From assembly GCA_027922465.2 (NCBI GenBank), contig BQMF02000037.1:1403495-1467494 (forward strand): a DNA stretch of 64,000 bases. Direction: 5' to 3'. Shown in pieces: positions 32,930-43,718 of the stretch. Origin of the DNA: Turritopsis dohrnii (lineage: Eukaryota; Cnidaria; Hydrozoa; Anthoathecata; Oceaniidae). The notes beneath the pieces are model-generated. The model had not been told where the DNA came from, made no database searches, and was given only the letters and a program-made list of their open reading frames with translations. The translations under genes and the position numbers were made by a program. How positions within the stretch are numbered: the first letter of the stretch is position 1; every line of letters starts with the position of its first letter.

Positions 32930-33513
32930 GGTTTGACTAAAATTTGTCAGTTTAGGCCAAATTTGAACCAAATTTGCAAAGTCCTTCAATTTTCATGAAA
33001 TTTGGAACGAAGCACATTTGAAAGGTGGTGATTTCGAATTTGATAGTCATTTTGTCAGACTTGACTAAAATTAGACAATTTGGGCCAAATTTGGACCAAA
33101 TTTCGAAAAATCTTCGAATTCCACAAAATTTTGCATGGATTACATTTGAAAGCTGCTGATTCTAAATCTGGCAGTCATTTTGTCAGATTTGACTAAAATT
33201 GGACAATTTGGGCCAAATTTGGACCAAATTTCGAAAGTTCTTCAAATTTCAAGAACTTTTGCATGGATTACATTTGAAAGGTGCTGATTTCAAATTTGAC
33301 AGTCACTTTGTCAGATTTTACTAAAATTGGATAATTTGGACCAAATTTGGACCAAATTTCGGAAGTTCTTCAAATTTCATGAAATTTTGCATGGATTACA
33401 TTTGAAAGGTGCTGATTTCAAATTTGACAGTCATTTTGTCAGATTTGACTAAAATTGGACAATTTGGGCCAAATTTGGACCAAATTTCGAAAAATCTTCA
33501 ATTTTCATGAATA
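32930..33513. repeat. 128-bp tandem repeat, about 4.6 copies
   Basis: TTGACTAAAATT anchors recur at 32933, 33061, 33189, 33317 and 33445, exactly 128 bp apart. Each unit contains GGCCAAATTTGGACCAAATT and GGATTACATTTGAAAG. The first unit is the most diverged and the last is truncated after CTTCAATTTTCATGAA. Confidence 0.85.
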
Positions 33514-34288
33514 AACATCATGCGCAAGATATTGGTGAACTGTTTTTCTGGCTCCGAAACATCATAATGAATTGCAAAGTGGTCAAGATTAAGTTAAATA
33601 AATAAAGAAGGGAGTAATTTGATGAATTCCAGACTGTATCAAATCATTAGTCAGTGTACAAGTCATTCAGATATCTTGAAAATTAGCCTAAAGCAATTTT
33701 CTCAAGGGCTGATGCGGAAATTGTTCAAGCCTAATGGCTTCTAGTTGTGTTTGATCTGGCGTCGATTTTTGAAACTCACGGATAAATAAATAGGGAAAAT
33801 ACTGTGTACTACTTCCGAAAACTTTGTTACAAAGGAACATTAGAGAGGAAATTTAAAAATTAAAAAATTTTATGTAAAAATGTTGGTGTAGAAATATCAA
33901 CGGTATTTTCTGGTGTTGGTAAGGGTTTAAGTGAAAATCCATCAAGAAGCACTTTGCATTTCAATCAAGATTATATAGAGTGTCGACCAGTGACGTTCTT
34001 TCCAGAAGATTCGATGGATTATATACTAGGAATGCATGTTCAAACAAAATAGAATGTTTTCCATTTTCTACAACCAATATGTACAATTTGACATTGGATT
34101 GAAACATAAGTACTCGAATCTCAGTGTTTGCAAAATATGTCTGCGATCCTAATCTTGCTTTTTTGTTTTGTTTTCTCGGGACAGTTATGTTTTCAGTTGC
34201 ATTTGTCTGCAATCGAATTTCTGATTTTTGTTATTATTATCATTATTATCAATCATAATTATATATACAGGTTGACCTCTTCAGAATA
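33514..34288. other. Intergenic, nothing recognised
   Basis: AT-rich sequence with an 83-codon minus frame (33961-34212) lacking recognisable domains, and a TTATTATCATTATTATC low-complexity tract near 34230. Confidence 0.35.
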
Positions 34289-35302
34289 TCTATATATTAA
34301 TAGCCGATTCTCTGTCTGTCTGTCTGTCTGTTTGTTTGTCTGTCACGCAAAATGGTAGATTGAGTTGTGAGCGAAATTATTTCTTTTTTTGTGTGCGACT
34401 TGAGTTCGAAACAAATACACTGCAACCCCAATCGAACGTGACTTTTATTGGCTGGTGAACCAATAGAGATAACGTTTTGTTTTTATTATTATTGTTAGTT
34501 TTATATTCCAAGGACCACCATTGACTTGGCTTTGAAAACAATACATCAACTAAATACAAAGAAACTAACTGATTAAACATTTTGGACAAAAAGCAGCAGT
34601 GGCAGAACGTGGCAGCATGTTCGGTTTGCCAGTGTATCCTAACGCTTTCGTGACTGTCTGAGACGGGTGAACTTTTTTTCGAGCAATCAAAATATTTAAA
34701 AACCGATAAAAAAAGAGAATCATGAAACAAAATATTTTTTTTTGCTTTTGTCTTAATAGTTGTCTTAATTTCTTTTAATCGATTTCTTTTAATTTATTTT
34801 AATCTGATCGAACGTTTTCTATTCAATTCATTCATTTAGCACGTGCATTTTTTTCTCCTCCCGTGTGATCTTTTTAAGAAGAAAAGCCATTTTTTCACCT
34901 ACTTCTGATAGCACCCATGTTAGAGCGCGTAAAACAAAAGCTAATAATAAGTTGAAAAGTTTTTTCTCTCTGCGTTTTGAGTGTATTGTTAAACTGATAT
35001 TTGATTGGTTTAAAATCGTAAATAAAAACCACGTGAAGTTCACGTTCGGAATGCATTGTGTAAAGCAAGAAAGTCTACTAACATTTTAAATGCGACCGCG
35101 ACAATGGACGGCTGAGTTAAGAACATGCAAGATTTGAAACACCAGGAACGTATTTCTCTTCACGTGCAAACGAGCTTTATTAAGCGATAAAGCCAGCAGC
35201 AAAGGAAGTCTTATCGCTGGTTTTAAGTGCAATAATTTGGAGCAGGTGATGATACAACGCAAGCTGAACATGGGCGGCGAGCGACGCCGCCTTGGCGGCT
35301 AG
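34289..35302 (+). mobile_element. Non-autonomous Helitron/Helentron-like element, copy 1
   Basis: The 5' end TCTATATATTAATAGCCGAT is preceded by A. A CTGT/TTGT microsatellite (34315-34345) and CACGCAAAATGGTAGAT follow. The 3' end is a 6-bp-stem hairpin GCCGCC-TT-GGCGGC (35286-35299) followed by CTAG and then T. These are Helitron-type 3' features. TAGCCG near the 5' end and CGGCTA at the 3' end form the short subterminal inverted repeat known from Helentrons. Both ends recur in inverse orientation at 40864 and 36999. No Rep/helicase gene. Confidence 0.7.
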
Positions 35303-35531
35303 TTTAAGATAATTCTTCGATCTTAAGATCGAAGAATTATTATTATTATTTTTTTCGAATAATTATCTTAAGATCGAAGAATTATCTTAAGATCGAAGAA
35401 TTATCTGCAGATCGAAGAATTATCTTAAGATCGAGGAATTATCTTAAGATCGAAAAATTATCTTAAGATCGAAGAATTATCTTAAGATCGAAGAATTATC
35501 TTAAGATCGAAGAATTATCTTAAGATCGTAT
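35303..35531. repeat. 19-bp palindromic minisatellite
   Basis: About nine head-to-tail copies of ATCGAAGAATTATCTTAAG, each containing palindromes (ATCTTAAGAT). The array begins with a perfect 28-bp palindrome centred on GATCTTAAGATC (35309-35336). It abuts the 3' end of the Helitron-like element. Confidence 0.85.
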
Positions 35532-36998
35532 CCTTGAATTAAGTATGGAGTTAAGATGGCCCTAATGGGCTTCCGTAGGAACAAGCTGCTGACAAGTTCA
35601 TCAAAAATTTTTGGCTTAAACGATTAGGAAACCTGGGATCGAGGATGAAAAATAATTGATATCACAAAACGTTTTTAAAACCTCTTTTTTTGGTGTCTTT
35701 ATGGCTTTGCAAAAAACTGCTTTTTTAAGTGGTGTCAAAAACGCATTTAAAACTGATTTTTGAAGCCGTGTTTTTACAAACGTCTTAAATCGGTTTTTAA
35801 AAATTTTTAAAATCATAATAATCCAAAAGTAAGATGAAAACGACATTTTGTTTTTACAAATCCAAACTGATTTTGATTACTTTTCCTTACTTCTTATTTT
35901 TTGTTTGGAATATTTCAAAGTAATCTACGAATTGACAAACGTATCTCCCTCCTAATAAGAGAGATAGTGTATTGCAAATTTGCAAAGAATTGCTCAGAAT
36001 TTCTTTAATGGTTTTTCTTTGTTTTAGGAGATGAGATCATGCAAAGACGTTATGGCTTCCTATCTGAAGAATATAAGAAAAAACCATCAAAGGAAAACAT
36101 CAAAATTTACCTTGATTTGGAATTTATTGCAAGACAAATGGATTTTAACATTTACCAATAAATGATCGTTGGGTACAAATCTTTCAAAAGTATCCTCGTT
36201 TTCAAGAGCCTGAGCATGTAATAATCCGTTTTCAGTTTTTATTTTTGCACTTAAAAGTTGTATCTTTTACCTGGGAAGAGGTTATGCAATGTTTATTTTA
36301 TTTTTCTATGTTAGAAAAAACGTCTTATTAAGACCAAACGTAAAAAGCTAAGCCTCTTACAAGAATGGGATATATATAATGTATATATAAGATGTATATA
36401 AGATGTATGATATGCGTTAATTTTATTTATTAATCTATTTATGATATTTATGGTTTGCTGTTGAGATACTTGTATCCATGTCGATAAGAATTAAAACTAC
36501 CAACTAACTGATACACTGTTTTCATTTCAAATCTTCAATAAATCGGAAACATTGTCGGATTCCCCATCGGGCGTATTTGCCTATGGTATTACAGAGGTTT
36601 TTGTTCAGAAGTATTTTGAAAGGAGTTTTAGAAAGAATGCAAAAATACCGATTAAAGAGGTTTTTAAGATCTGAAAGAAAGACGTTTTTAAAACGTTTTC
36701 GAAAAGAAGTTTTTAAAACGTTTTCGAAAGAGGTTTTTAAGAGGAACAAGAGCCATATGGCGCAAAACGGTAGCAGCAAAAGTACTTGCCACAAGAATAC
36801 TTTCGAAATTTTACTTAAAGTTCTTAAAAGTTCTGTAAACGTTATTTCTTGAGATATCTTACTGGTGGAAAACAGGCATAAACGATAATAATGATTAAAA
36901 TTACTAATTCGTGTAAATAGGGTCTAATCGTAACACACCAGTAATTTAATTTATTAGAAGACAAAAGAATTATACATGCATCAGCTGTTTATAACGTA
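35532..36998. other. Intergenic; GTTTTTAAAACG-type repeats, possible orphan exon
   Basis: Two tracts (35660-35815 and 36600-36745) are rich in GTTTTTAAAACG / CGAAAGAGGTTTTTAAG motifs, as is 41480-41600. These give spurious Lys/Phe-rich open frames. At 36029-36161, TTTGTTTTAG is followed by an open stretch (DEIMQRRYGFLSEEYKKKP ... FNIYQ and stop). It looks like a terminal exon but is not recognised. Confidence 0.35.
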
Positions 36999-37377
36999 CT
37001 AGCCGCCAAGGCGGCGTCGTTCGCCGCCCATGTTCAGCATGCGTTGACTTCACGAAAAATAAAATTAAGGAATTGGCAACCGAAAGTGTTCTCATGTTGT
37101 AGAGCTCGAAAAACTGATAAAAAAAATATATGGGATCGTTCCGCTACGATCAACCGTTACAGAGATATCATTGTTCAAAGATTTTGATGACGTCACAGAC
37201 CCCTCCCCCAAAAAATTAGATACAAATTTTTCGTCACCCCATCGCCTGTATCGCGGACCCCAAAATACGTCAGTTATCCCTATTGGTTATCGAGATCATT
37301 TTCCCTAAACGTCGCATTCGATTAGGGTCTCAATACAATGGTTTCACACTGACGTCGCGCACAAGAAGAGAAATAAT

Positions 37378-40300
37378 TTTTTTTTTTTTTTTTTTGTTTT
37401 GTTTAGCAATCATTTATTTCGAAACATAAGCACGGAGGCCTACACCAAACTTACAAAAAATTTGTAACAAGATTAAAAAAATAAGTTATATAATAAATAA
37501 ATACAATGTTTTTTTTAATATATATTTGAAATTGTTTCACTGACAACAAGGTTTCCTTTGTCTAGTGAAACTAGCAGTTCATTTGGAGAAGATCTTACTG
37601 ATCGACTTCCCCTAACACACATTGAGACTGAGTTTATTAGAGAGAACGCAATCTTTCTTCTCATCCACGTAAAAGCTATCGAGTACTTTGTGTTCTTCTT
37701 TTCAGCGAGAGACTCCGCGAGCCTCGAGTAAAATTTTGTCGTTTCTCGTCCCATTCCTCCCATGGCTGAGAAAACAAGAGGTGTGAACGACCCGTGTTCA
37801 ATTTGAAGAATGCGTTCAGCATAGGATTTCTTTTTCTCTTTTTCGTTAAGTTCATAGCACTTTTTGAGGCTCTGGTTCGCATAACGCTTGGCGAGTGGGT
37901 TGAATACCCTTATATCGAAAAAGGCCAATTGTCCTGCTTGCCAGAAACCCCGTGCTTTAATATCCAAACGAGCGTCGTCTGAAGAATTTGTTGATCGTCC
38001 AATGAATTCCTCTCCAGTAATAGGCTCGATACAAACATCTTTGCATGTGTTGTTCAACAATGTTGCCGTTAAATCGCGTAGGTTGTTGTGGCGGAGCGAA
38101 ACAAACCCACCTTTCTTGCATGTGAGTGCATGTTCAATTGAGAAAGTTTCACCGCATTCACATTTGATTGGCAAGCGTTTCAGACTCCACCCGTATCGAA
38201 GGCGAAGCAAGTCCCAAAAAACGTTTTTTGGGATAGTGAACCCTTCGTCGATTAAAGGTAATGTAGTCAGCCAGATAGAATCACCTTTTTCGGAGCTGAT
38301 TTCGACGACCTTTTGCTGATTAATTGGAAGTTGATCGAGGATGGTTTTACGTTTGGTTTCTTGTTGTTTTGATTTGATCGAACGAATTTCTCTCTTTATA
38401 CCTTGACTTCCGTTGTAATCGTCAAGGAAGTATTGTTGTTGCATGATCGCGTTCGATAGGCTTTGGGTAACTTTAATCGAGTTTTCAAATTCTTGATCAG
38501 AAAGCTCAGTATAAACTGGAATGCAGAGGCCTCGCATTTTCACCGGGAGTGAAATCAGCTGTCTTTCAATGGGTGAACAGTGAATACCGTCCGTTATCGC
38601 TGGAATGAACTCGTTATCCAGAACGAAATCAAATGCAGTCAACTCATCTGCAATGTTGGGGATTGTCCGCATCATGTATATCAGTTTGTGTTTGAAGCCC
38701 GACGTGAAACACGTATATACTGCTTGCGGTTCGATGTGAGCAATTTTAGATAAAATTTTCAATTGCTCGATCAGGTCTTTGATTTTCTCTCTGACGAACG
38801 ATCTTTTGAAGCCATCAGAGCCAATCGTTGCTCCCAGATGTCTTTTCCCTTCGATGGTTATGTTCACTTGGCTGTCTATGAAAGATTTTCTGGCGGCTGA
38901 TTCAAATTTTTCTTTGGTGATCAACCAGGATTTTTTCGCTTCTGGATAGTAGCCAAAGTCAGGACCGAGCGAGCACAAATTCTTCCACCAAAACAGCAGT
39001 TTATCGATCTTTCCTGCTGCGGTTAAATCATCCGCGAAGCCAGCTGATACTGTAGCGTGACTTTTGGAGACACTGGCATCAACAAGCATGATGATTAAGG
39101 GTAGAATTGCTACTGCATAAACTGCCATTGCAATGGGGTCTCCTTGTGTCGTACCCTCGTTTGAGGATATTTCAACCCCACCGATCACGAATAGACGAAG
39201 GTTTTCAGCATAGCAATTCCGGACGAAAGTAGAGAGTGATGGACATACGATACCGACATTATGCAGAAACGCCTTTCCGTTTATAGTATTGAAAGCGTTA
39301 CTTGCATCGACCAAAAGCACGGCTTCTGTTTCTTCTTCATCGAATTTGTTTTTCATGGCGTGGATTGTAGACTCGCAACCTGCTTCTAGTCCCGCGCATG
39401 TTTGTAGGCAACCAACTGACGAAATGATTTCTTCGCGAAGAGCAGCTGTGACAATTTTTCCCGCAATTCGTCTGAGGATCTCTCCAACTCCAATTGGGCG
39501 CAATCCAGGGATTCTTGTCGAGCGGGATAAGTCTAGATGCTAGCAGTGCCTCGATTGATTAAGGGTTAACTTTTTCGGTACACAGCCTTTTTATCACTAG
39601 GGCAAATGATTTACACAGGTCTGACGAGCTAGTGCCATAACTGTTCGATGTTAAGATTCTACACCAGCCATTTGCATCTAGCCCTGAAGGACCAGCACCA
39701 CCTTTGGTTCTCAATGCGGCTCGTCTCACCATTTCTTCATCGATCGTTTCGAATTTGATCGGATGAACGGACTTTTCATCGTCAGTCAGCAACACATTTT
39801 CTGTTGGGTCTCTTGCTTCAGGATGTTTTTGACGTAGAAGCCGGAGAGTGTTTTCATTTATGGGAAGGATTCCATTCACCATATTGTTTGTCAGGATCTT
39901 TATGACCCCGTTTATGTTGCCTTTTGCATTTCTTTCAGGAAGCTTTTTGAGATTTCAGCAATTGTTCGTGGCTTGTTCGTGCTTTTCAGGCTCTGTTGAA
40001 TTACTGTGCCTTCCTCTAGAAGCTGATTAAATTCTCCATTCATCCATAGGTCTAGTCTCCTTTTGAGGCAGGCCGAATGGTCTTTTGCTTTGGATTTCTT
40101 TGATGGTTTTTGAAGGAAAAGCGAAGGCATAATCATTATCATTTTGAATGATATGCCTGCCAAAGGAGAGTTGTGTAACCATTCACTAAGGAGATAGTTG
40201 GTTTGGTCGATGTACTCTTTTCCAACTTTCCCAAATGGCAACATAAATACATTTCCCCTCCAATACACAATTTTTTCGTATATTTTTTCAATACTTCTTT

Positions 40301-40600
40301 CCACGTGGATGCTGTTATAATTCCCCCATGTATACACTGGGGCTTCAACTCTTTCGTTGTTTGTTGTTTCTTGTCGGCTGTCATTTTCCACTGTCGGTTG
40401 GTCTGCAGTTTCAGTGACAGGTGCTGCTGGAGCTGTTTCTGCTGTTGCTTTACAAGCTCGTTGATGGTTCTTCAGTCCAGCATTACTTTTGCACTTTTTG
40501 TTACAGCGATCACATATTGTAGATGTACTTTTTTCATAGATGTCTTGTGGTGCTTGCATTTCAAGTTTTGTTCAGGATCCACAGCAAGCAATGAAACTTT
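37378..40600 (-). mobile_element. R2/HERO-like (RLE-class) non-LTR retrotransposon
   Basis: A minus-strand element ending in a poly(A) tract (T-run at 37378-37395 on the plus strand). It contains a C2HC zinc finger near its N-terminus, a reverse transcriptase and a C-terminal CCHC plus restriction-like endonuclease. This is the domain order of site-specific R2/NeSL/HERO-type elements. It lies entirely inside Helitron-like copy 2. The 5' boundary is not defined; a CGTTTAACGTTTAACGTTTA short tandem repeat at about 40637-40662 may mark it. No obvious TSD. Confidence 0.75.
37515..40559 (-). pseudogene. Zinc finger-RT-endonuclease polyprotein of RLE retrotransposon (broken)
   Basis: N-terminal piece 40559-39912 has a C2HC finger (ICDRCNKKCKSNAGLKNHQ..C). 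Middle piece 39882-39559 carries the GGAGPSGLDANGW block before the RT. The large piece 39503-37515 (662 codons) has RT motifs LLVDASNAFNTI, GTTQGDPIAM and GFADDL, a WW..L...GP..GY block, the CCHC-type CECGETFSIEHALTC and the endonuclease core DARLDIKARGFW..AFFDIRV. Pieces are separated by a frameshift near 39915, a TAA near 39560 and a one-base frameshift near 39510. Otherwise it is long and conserved, suggesting recent inactivation. The clade (HERO versus R2/NeSL) is not decided. Confidence 0.8.
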
Positions 40601-40864
40601 GCTGCAAAGTCAATCTATTTGTCTGTAAATACACAACGTTTAACGTTTAACGTTTAACGTTAACAGCCATTATTAGATTCAGTTTTGCTTTCGTTTTCAT
40701 TGTTTACATTTTGCGTCCGCCATCTTTAACCGTCAACCGTCTGTAAGTTATGTGTGATCTTACATTGCTGACTCCCCGATTTCTTTCGCAGTTCACATCT
40801 ACCATTTTGCGTGACTTACAAACAAACAAACAAACAGACAGAGAATCGGCTATTAATATATAGA

Positions 40865-41805
40865 CGTTTTTTTTATAAGAGCTTATGCAGAAAAAAACGC
40901 GTCTCTTCGAAAAAAAAATGTATGTTTTGAATTATAATTTCTTGAAACCGAAAATGAATTCGAACAGATAACTTCCTTTTTTTTAACTCGATTTTTGAAA
41001 ACTTTGATAGCTAACAAACGTAGAAAGTAATAAGAAAGTCTGATCTGTGCTTTACTGACACGAAAAACATATCTATTTTCAAGTGCCAAAGTACATTGAT
41101 TCAGTACCATAAGTAACTAAAAGTCCCAGTTTTATGTAGACCTATTTGATTAATATCCATTCCTTCATCAATTAAGTGATAAAATATCAAAGAAAACGTA
41201 TTTTAAATGTATGTGATTGAAAACCTTCGAAAATTCAAAAGACTGCGTTCGTTCATTAGAATGTATACTGAGTTTTTAACGGGGACTCGCAACCTCGTCC
41301 CCAGGGCTTCTTGCCTTTTTGATAAAGGCAAGAAGCCCTGGGGACGAGGTTGGGGGACTCGCAGACTCTAAATCGCAGACTAATTGCCATTCGGCCGGAG
41401 TAGGAGGAGGAGGAGTAGTAGGAGTCGGAGTCCACGGGTGTTTTAATACGGTATTCGCTATCGCTGCTACCGTAATTAGGAAGAGGTTTTAAAGAAGTTT
41501 CTCAAAAGAGGTTTCGAAAGCGGACATTTGAGACATAAAAAAAAACTCTTAAAAACTGCTTCAAAAACCTATTAAAAACCACTTTTAAACCACTTTTTGC
41601 CGGCTGGGTATGTTTACTTACATAACATTTCTGAGAATTTTTTGATTTTCTTTTATACAAATATAATGGATTTCCTCTAAAAGATATCGATATAATACTC
41701 GCTATGAAACAGAGCAAAGAAAATAACAACAAAATAACTAATTCTCAGAGTTTCATAAATTTTCGATTACAAATTACAAATAGCTTTTCAAGTTCATGAA
41801 AACTT
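40865..41805. other. Intergenic with hairpin MITE and GTTTTTAAA repeats
   Basis: Apart from the hairpin at 41290-41352 and the repetitive tract at 41480-41600 (AGAGGTTT.GAAAG, AAAAACC.CTT motifs related to 35660-36745), no gene is seen. Confidence 0.4.
41290..41352. repeat. Perfect hairpin MITE with direct-repeat flanks, copy B
   Basis: Arms of 29 bp (CAACCTCGTCCCCAGGGCTT...) are perfectly complementary around a short loop. GGGGACTCGCA occurs directly repeated at 41281-41291 and about 41353-41363, compatible with a target duplication. Belongs to the family at 18779 and 58420. Confidence 0.8.
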
Positions 41806-43048
41806 TTAAAACAAAATGGCTGCTACAGCAGCTGAGGCTGCCCCACTTGCCACCTTAGCCGTTACTCCAACACCCAATGCCCCAGCACTTTGAAGCACAG
41901 AAAATACACCACACGTAGCGCCTCCATAAACAGCCGATTGTACGCCAGCGGCTAGACTCCCAGCAGCAATACCTATAACAGAAAACCAACCCCTATAAAT
42001 ATATATACATCTTTTATAAGAAAGGCTATTTCATGACTCATTCTCTGAAGTAACTTTTTAATTGAACAGTTTTAAAGCCTTTTCTTGTAACAAAAGAAAC
42101 ATCATTACTTTGCACGCTTATTTCAAATGTTGATCTGAAGTTTCTAATGACGTTGTAGGGAAAAAATTCACGAACAACACTCTACTAAGTTGTATATAAT
42201 TCCCTACAATAGTTTCGTGTAAACGAAACATGACTTTTCCGAACCCCGCTAATTTATCATTCCCCATCTTTTGCTTAAACGTTTCATAATGATAGTGTCA
42301 AAATTTTTCTTAAACATCCTTAAGGGTACATATATGTATCTGTTCTTCCTTGCTGTCTTACTACAGCATTATGACAAGTGATCAAATAGATAATATCTTC
42401 TTACCAGCTGTTGTGAAACCAGCTGCAGCGAGAATAGCGGGTGAAACAGCCACTGTTGTTGTGCCAATGGCAGCTGCAGCAGCTAATGATACTAGAAATA
42501 AAGAAGAAACGCTCCCCAGAAACTGAACCTTACCTAATTTAAATTTATCTTTTATCATAAAGTCACAAAACCATTCGTTCATTTTCTCATAGAGTTTTTT
42601 GAGAAATTTTTGTTTATAATAAAATAAATTTTTGTTAATAAAATCATCGAACGACACTATAGTTATCTTGTGTTTCCAACATAGGGAGTATGTTTATGTG
42701 ACAGGATTCAAACATTACATTATGACGGTCAAAACACTTATAAAAGTGTTTGAAAAAATGAGGCTTAGCCCGAACCTTACCCTCACTAACCCAGACACAT
42801 TTCACAAGGTTTACACCGTAAAGTTTAATGTTTGAATCCTGTCCCATAAACTGTATGTAGGTATTAAAAATACTTATCTATTTTTATGTTACTTGCATTG
42901 TTCGAAACAATTCAACTAAATGTTTTTTTCTTGCTTTTAAAAGATTCAAACACACAGGTAAAAACTAACCAACCACGCAACTTGAGAAAGATTATCATTA
43001 ATAATTTTTGACATCGAAAATGTTTAATGTCAACTCACCTAAACCCAT
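41806..43048 (-). CDS. ISG12/IFI27-like membrane protein, three coding exons
   Basis: Coding exons on the minus strand: 43048-43039 (ATG GGT TTA G), 42491-42405 and 41972-41806. Donors are GTGAGT and GTAAGA, with acceptors TTTATTTCTAG and TTTCTGTTATAG. All phases match and give 87 residues. The product is hydrophobic and Ala/Gly-rich: VSLAAAAAIGTTTVAVSPAI, then LAAAGFTTAG|IAAGSLAAGV and SVLQSAGALGVG. The GF...GI..GS.AA..QS and LQS.GA.G signatures are those of the ISG12 (IFI6/IFI27) family, small mitochondrial or endomembrane proteins linked to apoptosis and innate immunity in animals. The second exon lies inside a longer spurious open frame starting at 42657, which I reject as the start because exon 1 plus acceptor fits the family better. 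Intron 1 contains a MITE and intron 2 the dispersed repeat at 42073-42280. Confidence 0.85.
42073..42280. repeat. Dispersed repeat, empty-site copy of 9453-10190
   Basis: Lies in intron 2 of the ISG12-like gene. It is colinear with 9453-9563 plus 10091-10190 without the 527-bp insertion. Shared cores include TTTGCACGCTTATTTCAAAT and GTGTAAACGAAACATGA-like sequence. Confidence 0.7.
42692..42851. mobile_element. 160-bp TIR MITE in ISG12-like intron 1
   Basis: Ends GTTTATGTGACAGGATTCAA and the complement of GTTTATGGGACAGGATTCAA form 26-bp inverted repeats with one mismatch. The internal part (CACTAACCCA.AC..ATTTCACAAGG) also occurs at about 12560-12610. No coding capacity. Confidence 0.7.
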
Positions 43049-43718
43049 ATTTCCAACTTTGGTGATTTAGTCTAGATCTGACCGATGAGCAAAATACAAT
43101 ACCTGAGCGCCTGGCACACAACTTGAGTTTTATAATTTTTGTCGGGGAACTACCTGTTCCGTAAACTACCTGTTGCGTCGATTTGTAATGTACAGTACAG
43201 TCCAAACACATGGTGCATTGTGGGTATGCCACGTTGCAGTTGTGAATTCCAATTCATATATCATATATAGCAGCGTACCAAAAAGATTCTCTCCATTCTA
43301 TTCCGAGAAAGAACTGAAACACACCGAAAATGTTTTACCAGATATAAAAGTTTCTGGCATGACCAGATTTTAGTTTCCATTTGTATCCAAAAACTTTTGT
43401 GCAATTTATTGATACTTTGATATATGATATATATGGATGCATCGGCACCCGTCCGTAGAGAAAATATTTGGATATATACAAAACTGTCCGTCCTTATGGT
43501 TTAAATGGCGTGTAACTGTCATTATTTTTAAAGTTTTGTTTTATACGCTTTATTAGTTATGAAAAATTATAAAAACATGGACGTTGTAAGTATGTGCAGA
43601 CAAAATGTAGTTCTGATGAAGATAAATAAATGTCGAAAACTTTTAAAAACGTTGTTTATTGACTTTAGGACACCCGTGGTGGAGCAAAGTATTTAAAATA
43701 CCCGTTGTTTCTGTAACA
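43049..43718. other. 5' flank of ISG12-like gene
   Basis: It should hold the promoter of the minus-strand ISG12-like gene. I see no TATA box or interferon-type element that I would assert. The GACTTTAGGACACCCGTGGT block at 43660-43680 recurs near 31556 and, more weakly, 32872. Confidence 0.35.

Larger units (their letters stand above)
36999..40864 (-). mobile_element. Helitron/Helentron-like element, copy 2, with retrotransposon cargo
   Basis: On the minus strand the 5' end TCTATATATTAATAGCCGAT starts at 40864, followed by the same CTGT/TTTG microsatellite and CACGCAAAATGGTAGAT (40796-40812). The 3' end is the same GCCGCC-TT-GGCGGC hairpin plus CTAG at 36999-37002, followed by T. The outer part (GAACATGGGCGGCGA.CGACGCC) matches copy 1. 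Most of the interior is the RLE-type retrotransposon at 37378 to about 40600. The 5' neighbour base is G rather than A, so the insertion site is not perfectly canonical. Confidence 0.65.

Noticed and set aside
36577..36852. 91-codon Lys/Phe/Arg-rich frame
   Set aside because: Produced by GTTTTTAAAACG-type repeats that also occur at 35660 and 41480; not protein-like.
37888..38319. 143-codon plus-strand frame
   Set aside because: Antisense shadow of the retrotransposon endonuclease region.
42382..42657. 91-codon open frame as the N-terminus of the ISG12-like protein
   Set aside because: It reads through an intron acceptor (TTTATTTCTAG at 42492). The three-exon model starting at 43048 gives the standard family start and correct phases.
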